Assembly: GCF_016920785.2 (NCBI RefSeq)
Contig: NW_024609857.1
Span: 73,220,252 to 73,284,251, forward strand
From: Ixodes scapularis
Taxonomy: Eukaryota; Arthropoda; Arachnida; Ixodida; Ixodidae
Direction of reading: 5' to 3'
Length of the DNA stretch: 64,000 nucleotides
Of this stretch, positions 58,001-64,000 are shown piece by piece. Numbering within the stretch: position 1 is the stretch's first letter; each line of letters opens with the position of its first letter. The notes under the pieces were generated by a model, which had not been told where the DNA came from, did no database searches, and saw nothing but the letters and a program-made list of their open reading frames with translations. Both the position numbers and the translations under genes were made by a program.

Positions 58001-59116
58001 TCACTTGGAGAAATAGTCGACTAAAGTGATGGCGTACTTGCAGTCTTGTGGGGCCCTTTCCATAGGGCCGACGATGTCGGTGGCGATTTTCTGCCATGGA
58101 CGCTCTGGCAGAGGAACCGGTTGCAACGGAGTAGCTGCAGTCTTGGCCGTCTTGTCTGCAGACTGGCAGATGCTGCAGTTGTGGATGGCTGCTTCTACTT
58201 GCTTGTCCATACCTGGCCACCAAAAACGTTCCCTGAGACGCGCTTTGGTCCGAACTATCCCAGGGTGGGCCTCGTGTGCCGTGGCGATGACCTGCAGAGT
58301 GAGGGCCCGAGGAACAACGAGTCGTTCCCCACGCAGAAGCAAATTGTCGACAACGGACAGTTCTTCGCGAACAGTGAAGAACGGCTTGAGTTCACCCGAG
58401 AGAGACTTCTGGGGAGGCCAGGATGACGTAACGTAACCTTTGACTTGCTCCAAGGTAACGTCTTCGCACAGCGACTGCTCGAATTGCTCCTTGGTCAAAC
58501 AGAGCGGTGCAACAAGAGCCACGACTTCTTCGTCGAACGAGACATCTTCCTGAAGAGCAGAGACTGGAAGGCGGGAGAGGGCGTCCGCCACTTGGTTTTC
58601 TGAGCCCTTGCGATACTCTACAGTGTAGTTGTAGCGAAGAAGTCGCTGAGACCACCTTGCGATGCGAAGGGGGCGTTTTCCAGAGCCTTGAGTCGACAGA
58701 AGGGAAACCAGGGCTTGATGGTCTGTACGCAGTGTAAAAGGACGACCCCAGAGGTAGGTGTGCCAATGCTCGCAAGCCCAGACGCATGCGAGTGCTTCAC
58801 GTTCCCCGACTGCGTATTTCCTTTCTGCTGGCGAAAGCGTGCGGGACGCAAAAGCGATTGTGCACAGCCTGTGACCATCCAGCTGCTGAAGAACAGCGCC
58901 AAGTCCGATGTCTGAAGCATCCGTGGACACGACCACGGGAAGACTGGCGTCGAACATCTGAAGCACGTTGCTGGAGGCCAACACGAACTTGATCTTGTGA
59001 AAACTGGCGTCGACGGTGTCGCTCCAGATGAAGGGCTGGTTCTTGCGAAGCAGAACTCGCATTGGCTCTAACACGTCAGCAAGACAGGGGACGAACTGGG
59101 CATAGTACTCGACCAA
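58001..59116 (-). pseudogene. Gypsy pol: RNase H and integrase N-terminus
   Basis: The frame begins in the RT connection (VEYYAQFVP). It has the RNase H signature STDASDIGLGAVLQQ with EREALACVWACEHW and RTDHQAL. The integrase zinc finger follows (HEAHPGIVRTKARLRERFWW, CSICQ), then the first catalytic Asp (ATDIVGP) and LVDYFSK. It is stopped by TGA at 58001-58003; the next frame is in register, so this is a Trp-type nonsense change. Confidence 0.87.
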
Positions 59117-59406
59117 GCCAGGAACGAGCGTAACTGCGCAGCGTCGGTTGGGGCAAGTGTGTTCAGAATGGAATCCACCTTCTCTGGCAATGGCGAGATG
59201 CCTTCTGCAGTCACCTTATGTCCTAAAAAGGAGAGTTCTTTGACGGCGAACACACACTTGGCGTTGAGCTTGAGACCCGCATCCTTGATGCGGTGAAGAA
59301 CAGTGGTCAAGTTGGCCAGGTGCTCTTGCTCACTTTTGCCGAACACTATGATGTCGTCGATGTAGAAAAGAACGCCGGGGCATCCCTGAAGGATCTTTGA
59401 CATCAT
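59068..59406 (-). pseudogene. Gypsy pol: RT catalytic segment
   Basis: Directly after the TAG the frame carries the catalytic FYIDDIIVFG box and FLGHKVTAEGI of the RT thumb/connection. Around 59105-59116 one base is missing in a run of G on the minus strand, and the frame shifts into the next ORF. Confidence 0.85.
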
Positions 59407-60171
59407 CTATTGGAAAGCGGCTGGAGCCGATGCCAGGCCAAAGCATATACGCTTGAAACGAAAAAGTCCATCGTGCGTGACGAAAGCAGTTAGGTCACGG
59501 CTGTCTGGATGAAGTAGCACCTGGTGGTAGGCCGACTCGAGATCCAACTTCGAGAAGTGGGTGGCGCCGGCTAAACTGTTCAGCAACTCTTCTGCATGCG
59601 GAAGAGGGAAACTGTCCGTGACGACGGCTTTGTTGGGCTGGCGAAGGTCAACGCAGAGTCGAATGTGGCCATCCTTTTTCACGATAACAATGGGAGACAC
59701 CCACTCGGAGGCGTTGACGCGCTTTATCACACCCAAGCTTTCCAGGCGACAGAGCTCTGCAGACACTTGAGGGCGGAGGGACAGCGGAAGACGCCGGAGC
59801 TTCGATGCGACAGGTGGTACCGTGGTTCTGACTTTGACCTTGTGAATATAACCCTTGGCAAGTCCAAGTCCTGGAGCGAAGAGGGATCCGAACTCGCTGG
59901 CAAGAGTCCTCGGAAGCCGAGGAGGTACAGGAACAGTCTGCGTTGCGGAGGTCTGGTCGGTTTCGCCTGCAGCTGGCACCGATGTTGTCTCGAAGCAACG
60001 AAGGGTAGAGCCTTCTATGTGAAGGTCTAAAGCCTTAATTGATAGCGTCGATACCGAGGAGAGATGTGCCTTGCAACACAACGTAGAACAGGAGGCGCGC
60101 AGCACGTCCCTTGAACATAACTTGAGCGGAAAAGCAACCGCGTACTGGGATAGGCTGCTTGGAGTAGTCAA
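59407..60171 (-). pseudogene. Gypsy pol: RT N-terminal half, ends in TAG
   Basis: The pol frame proper begins near 60034 (IKALDLHIEG); codons further upstream overlap gag in another frame. It contains the RT landmarks SEWVSPIVIVKKDGHIRLCV, KLDLESAYHQV, FVTHDGLFRF and FGLASAPAAFQ. It is cut by TAG at 59407-59409 within the RT palm. The next piece continues in the same frame, so this is a single nonsense change. Confidence 0.85.
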
Positions 60172-61384
60172 ACAGTTTCACTCGTGGAGCAGAAAGCAGC
60201 GATTCTGTTGTGAAGTGCCTTTTGAAATGGCTGTCCGCCAAAATCGAGACCGACGAACCAGAGTCGATAAGGAACGTTAACGGCTTATCATCAACAGAAA
60301 CGTCGATAAAAATGCCGGTGCGAGCACGACCAGTGACTGAAAGGACGCTCAAAACTTCGTCATCATCGGATGAGTGGCGGCAGTCAACTTCAGCCACGGC
60401 GAGCGCGGACGAGTGTTGTAGCTTGTTGCAGGCGGAGCGAAAATGGCCACGCCTACCGCAGTGAAAGCAGCGCTGATCTTGCGCCGGGCAGCGCGATGAC
60501 GAAGCACGATGCTGGCGGGAACCGCAGCGGAAGCAGAACGACGGAGAATTAGGTGATCCGCGCGAGCGCTTAGGGCTGACAGAGTGACGGTGGTCATGAG
60601 ACAGTTGACCTAGGCCGGCGGTCCGGGAGGCGCGTGAAACAGCTGAGTCACGGCGTGGCGCTGGGCGGTTGCTCGCTGGCGGAAATGGCTGCCAACGGGA
60701 AGACGAGCGAGACCGCGTTGGCATAGGTCGGCGCTGATTGTCGTTTAAAGTTACTCGCTGAACTTGGCTAGGAGTGAACTCTCGCACTTCCTGAGCCGCT
60801 TGTTCGAGCTGCTGTGCTAACAGCACGGCACGCGAAAAAGAGAGTGCCGAACCTTCGAGAAGAAGGCGCTCTCGAAGGTGCTGGGAAACGATGCCTTCTA
60901 AAAGCTGGTCGCGGAGAGAGTCCTCGAGGGCGGCAAATGAGCAACGCGTCGCGAGCTCTCGTAGTGCGGCAACGTACTCGAGGACAGACTCGCCTGGTTG
61001 CTGGACGCGACGACGGAACCTGTGGCGTTTGACGACGACATTGCTCGCGGATGCGAAATGCTGTGTTAAAACAGCGACGGCTTGGTCGTACGAGGACAGT
61101 GCCGGAGAAGGCTTGCCGCTGTCTTCGGACGTCTTCGTGGAGGCGGCGGCGGGCGGAACAGTTGCGGAGGCGTCCGGGGAAGGCGGCAATGAAAAGAATA
61201 TTCGCTGACCTTCAAGTCCGAGGCTGTGCAGCAGGAGGGCCTTGCGACGCTCGGGTGTGAAGTCGGACGCTCCAGCAGCCAGGAGAAAGGTCTCGAACAT
61301 CCGTAACCATTGCGGCCACGCAACGGCTGGACGGCCCGGCGCCGGGAGGAACGGCGGCGGCGGAGCGAACCCGTAAAAACTCAT
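60035..61384 (-). CDS. Gypsy gag with zinc knuckles, fused to protease
   Basis: The 449-codon frame starts MSFYGFAPPPPFLPAPGRP 66 bp inside the 5' LTR. It has a capsid-like region (WLRMFETFLLAAGASDF; VLEYVAALRELATRCSF), an Arg/Ser-rich segment and two knuckles. The first knuckle is irregular (CFRCGSRQH, then Cys six residues on); the second is canonical (CFHCGRRGHFRSAC). A retropepsin follows with active site FLIDSGSSVSIL and the closing block LLGIDAI near 60040. It ends TAA at 60035-60037, exactly where the protease should run on into pol. The pol frame continues after a +1 shift. That is either programmed frameshifting or a small insertion. Confidence 0.85.
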   Translation of the reverse strand: MSFYGFAPPPPFLPAPGRPAVAWPQWLRMFETFLLAAGASDFTPERRKALLLHSLGLEGQRIFFSLPPSPDASATVPPAAASTKTSEDSGKPSPALSSYDQAVAVLTQHFASASNVVVKRHRFRRRVQQPGESVLEYVAALRELATRCSFAALEDSLRDQLLEGIVSQHLRERLLLEGSALSFSRAVLLAQQLEQAAQEVREFTPSQVQRVTLNDNQRRPMPTRSRSSSRWQPFPPASNRPAPRRDSAVSRASRTAGLGQLSHDHRHSVSPKRSRGSPNSPSFCFRCGSRQHRASSSRCPAQDQRCFHCGRRGHFRSACNKLQHSSALAVAEVDCRHSSDDDEVLSVLSVTGRARTGIFIDVSVDDKPLTFLIDSGSSVSILADSHFKRHFTTESLLSAPRVKLFDYSKQPIPVRGCFSAQVMFKGRAARLLFYVVLQGTSLLGIDAIN

Positions 61385-61449
61385 GCCGCGAAGCTACCGG
61401 CAAAGTGACGCGTAATGCCGCATGGGAAACTACTAATCCTCGTCGCCAA

Positions 61450-61596
61450 TGTAGTGTTGCGACCGAGGCTGAAGTGACGAGAAGTTGAATAATAATTTTA
61501 TTATACGAACACATGTTTATATAGACTGCAACACTAGCGACACACACAATACAAGGTTGACATACGTAATAGAGAAACCGAAACTACGACACAACA
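61450..61596 (-). repeat. Gypsy 5' LTR, 147 bp
   Basis: Same length as the 3' LTR and about 98% identical. Its inner edge (61449) abuts the putative primer-binding sequence. Confidence 0.9.
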
Positions 61597-61601
61597 ATAT
61601 G

Positions 61602-64000
61602 TTGCTTCAGAAACAGAATTGTATGGAAGGTTTTGTTTGCTAGCAAGGTGCGAACTGTTTTTAACACGACGCGAACGCTAAAAGCCAGCGCTCGCGTCGT
61701 GCTTCTCAGATCCACTTCCATCTCAGAGACTTCTCGGTCGAAGACCAAAGAGATGTCACTCTGCTGAATTTCTACGTGGCATTATTTCACCCCACAGCAC
61801 ATCAGACGTTCTCCCCACCGTCCATCGCGTGCCGCAAATAGCCAAAACCAGACACAGTCGGCAAAACCAAAAACGCTCATTAATACTACAACGCACAACG
61901 CCGTGGAAGGGGGAGCGTCGTCTGCTCTCACATTCGACGTCACGAACGTCCCTGCTCGTTGTTGCCAGTGGAGCGGCAGCCAGCTATTCGGAGGTGTACG
62001 CGTAAACTTTAAAAATTCATTTTGTCGCATGGCCAACTTTCTAGGACATTCCGAGGAGTAAAAAGGTTTCAGGAAAATATTAAAATTTCAATTTATTTCC
62101 ATTCTACGATACTCAGGCAATCACAGTCCTCGGGAAGATTGTGATATTTTGTAATGTTAAAAAAAGCAGGAATCGACAATTTAGTGAACGTGGCCCATAG
62201 GATTAATTGCAAAAACGTTTGGAAAGCCTTGGAATAAAAACTATACGCGTCCAAAAGTTTTATTACTGCTTACTGGTATTTTATGACTGGCATCTAAAAT
62301 AATCTCGGGGAATATTCCGATGTTTGTTGTTGTTAAGTTGAAATTCTCATTTAGATCAGGCGCGGAGGCGTTGAAATCCAAGGAAGTTGGGGATGAAAGA
62401 CAATGATTATTTTGATCAGATACGTTGTACACATACTGAGGAGTGGATATTTAGTGCATAATGAAAAGTTTTATAAGAATCGATTACTATCAATGTATTG
62501 CCGGAGTTCCCTTTAATTAGTGTACACTGCTTCTCGATTTTATAAAGATAATGGAAGGTTGATAGCCTTCACGTAACTCCGTCTGTCTTATAAAAACTTC
62601 GCCGTCCTGAATTCGAAACCCCTTTCGAAGGAACCTCGAGAAATTGGCGATGATATTCGCGAAATTAAAGCAATGCCTCTCTGAGTGCAGCACAGGTGCG
62701 ATCCGTATGGAGGTAAACGAGCGATCGTTGACCGATTTCTGCGGGTTGCGCCATGAAGTGACAGCTGTGACGGCGTGTGCGCTTTGTGAACAAAGCGTGG
62801 CGAGGTGCGAGATATTGCCCCAGGGTAGTGAATAGGAGGCTCCTCGGTCGACTCCTAGACCGTGCGGCTGGTGGCCGAAAGGGACATCTTTGGGAAGGCC
62901 TAGCCACCGAGCGATTGGAATCGAGCTCTACGTTGCAGTTCGGAAAAGAGCTCGGACATTCCAGCTCGAGATCAGGTTCAATTATTGCGGCCGCGGGTCG
63001 TCTCAGGGTCGCAGAAATTCTCCATAAGGAAGTGCCACCTGTCAAACTTCATTGCCCGGCTTCCTCTGCATGACACTGTTCGTACCTGATGTTGGACAGT
63101 CATGTGTTCACTTTCACATGAATCGCGACTGTACGTTCATTGCCTTCAAGCGAGGCAATAAAAACATGTTGAACACATACAGCACGAATCAAAGGGAGAC
63201 GCAGTTTGTAGAGACCGCTAAAATCGATCTCTAAATGTATCGAGCTAAGATTTTCTACAGAGCTTACTGATGAACGTGCATTACGGTTATAAATATTTTA
63301 ACTTCACAAAAGCAATTAAAGAAAAAGTTAAAAGTTGAAAAGAAATCTTGAAATCCTTGCTTACGGCGTCTGCCTGCCTAACGAAACACAACAGCCGACA
63401 GAGGGCGGCAGTGCTCTCCGCGTCAACAGGTGGGTGTTGGTGACGAAAGCACCTAATACCGCATTCTTCAATGTAAGTTTCGGCTATGACACCGCCGATG
63501 TCCGGGTATGCTTTGGAGGTTTCCGTCCTCGTTGACGCGCCTCACTCAGAGTAAGAGGAGCTCGGAGGTTGCCACCAAAACTCCACCCGAAAACATCGGC
63601 CAACCTCTTTCGTCGTCTGGCTTTCCACGCGTACCAAAGACCAACCTTCACTCGCTCGTTGGGAGCTAAGCGCACAATGAAGATGACTTCCACCCCAAAA
63701 CAGTACGTACAAAGATGCAGGTGAGAGACGCGTTCACAACCAGAGAGTGCGAAGCAGACGACGATATGGGGGCGAAAATAATTGTGGAAAAAAGCGATGC
63801 AGCACATCTGTTCAGTTTTTCTGACTTTGTCTTCGTTATTCTATATTTTCTTGGTGGAATAAAATAATCGTGCACCGAGAATTCGCCCAGAAAAAGAGCG
63901 CATCGCTTCCGGCTCAGAAACGCCGTCTGCTATTGCTTAGGTCGAAGGAAGCAACCCTTGTGCCAACCTCTGGAGAGCTGGAGAGTTTACATCTGCTCGA
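61602..64000. other. Right-end non-coding stretch
   Basis: No element or exon is recognised. Short open frames on both strands lack motifs. If the receptor continues, this is intron. Confidence 0.4.

Larger units (their letters stand above)
56663..61596 (-). mobile_element. Complete Ty3/gypsy element (4934 bp), recently inserted but mutated
   Basis: Two 147-bp LTRs (56663-56809 and 61450-61596) run TGTTGTGTCG to CAACACTACA on the minus strand and differ at only three positions. ATATG is duplicated at both flanks (56658-56662 and 61597-61601). A purine-rich tract (AAGGAGGGGAATAT on the minus strand, about 56810-56825) precedes the 3' LTR. TTGGCGACGAGGATTAG follows the 5' LTR, where the primer-binding site should be. 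The coding part has several lesions, so this copy depends on others. It lies in the receptor intron in antisense. Confidence 0.93.

Overview
This is a eukaryotic, repeat-rich genomic window, most likely from an arachnid and probably a hard tick. That assignment is inference: it rests on exon-intron structure, very large transposon-filled introns, Ty3/gypsy and CR1/L2-type elements, and many TTAA- and TAA-flanked MITEs. I see no bacterial features, rRNA, tRNA or CRISPR array.

The only host gene I can support is a kainate-type ionotropic glutamate receptor on the + strand. Four internal exons lie at 29647-30032, 39222-39420, 53186-53411 and 55880-56172. They have GT/AG junctions and compatible phases (2, 0, 1, 0). 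They encode the end of the S1 ligand lobe, M1, the pore loop, M3, S2 and M4. The amino-terminal domain, the start of S1 and the cytoplasmic tail are not visible. Ligand-binding residues are kept, but the pore filter and the M3 signature are altered.

Left part (1-29.6 kb). A decayed Ty3/gypsy element (- strand, 1 to about 5470, running off the left edge) is interrupted in gag by a 512-bp Harbinger-like MITE. An apparently intact CR1/L2-type LINE follows (about 6102-10581, + strand). It has 309-bp 5' tandem monomers, a 2A ribosome-skipping motif ahead of ORF1p, and ORF1 and ORF2 in one frame separated by a single UAG in a leaky-type context. After that come simple repeats, foldback elements (14462-14859, 20301-20791, 21457-21903), a back-to-back run of four MITEs (15671-18551) and a decayed RNase H-bearing LINE (about 24130-26630, - strand).

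Right part (30-64 kb). The receptor introns carry a THAP-domain transposon (31667-33471), a hAT-like element (34453-36697), a 2.8-kb TTAA-flanked element enclosing a palindromic minisatellite (42949-45778), and nested TIR elements (46511-48432, 49021-49411, 50865-52619). Downstream of the M4 exon lies a structurally complete but mutated gypsy element (56663-61596) with 147-bp LTRs and an ATATG target duplication. The last 2.4 kb hold nothing I recognise.
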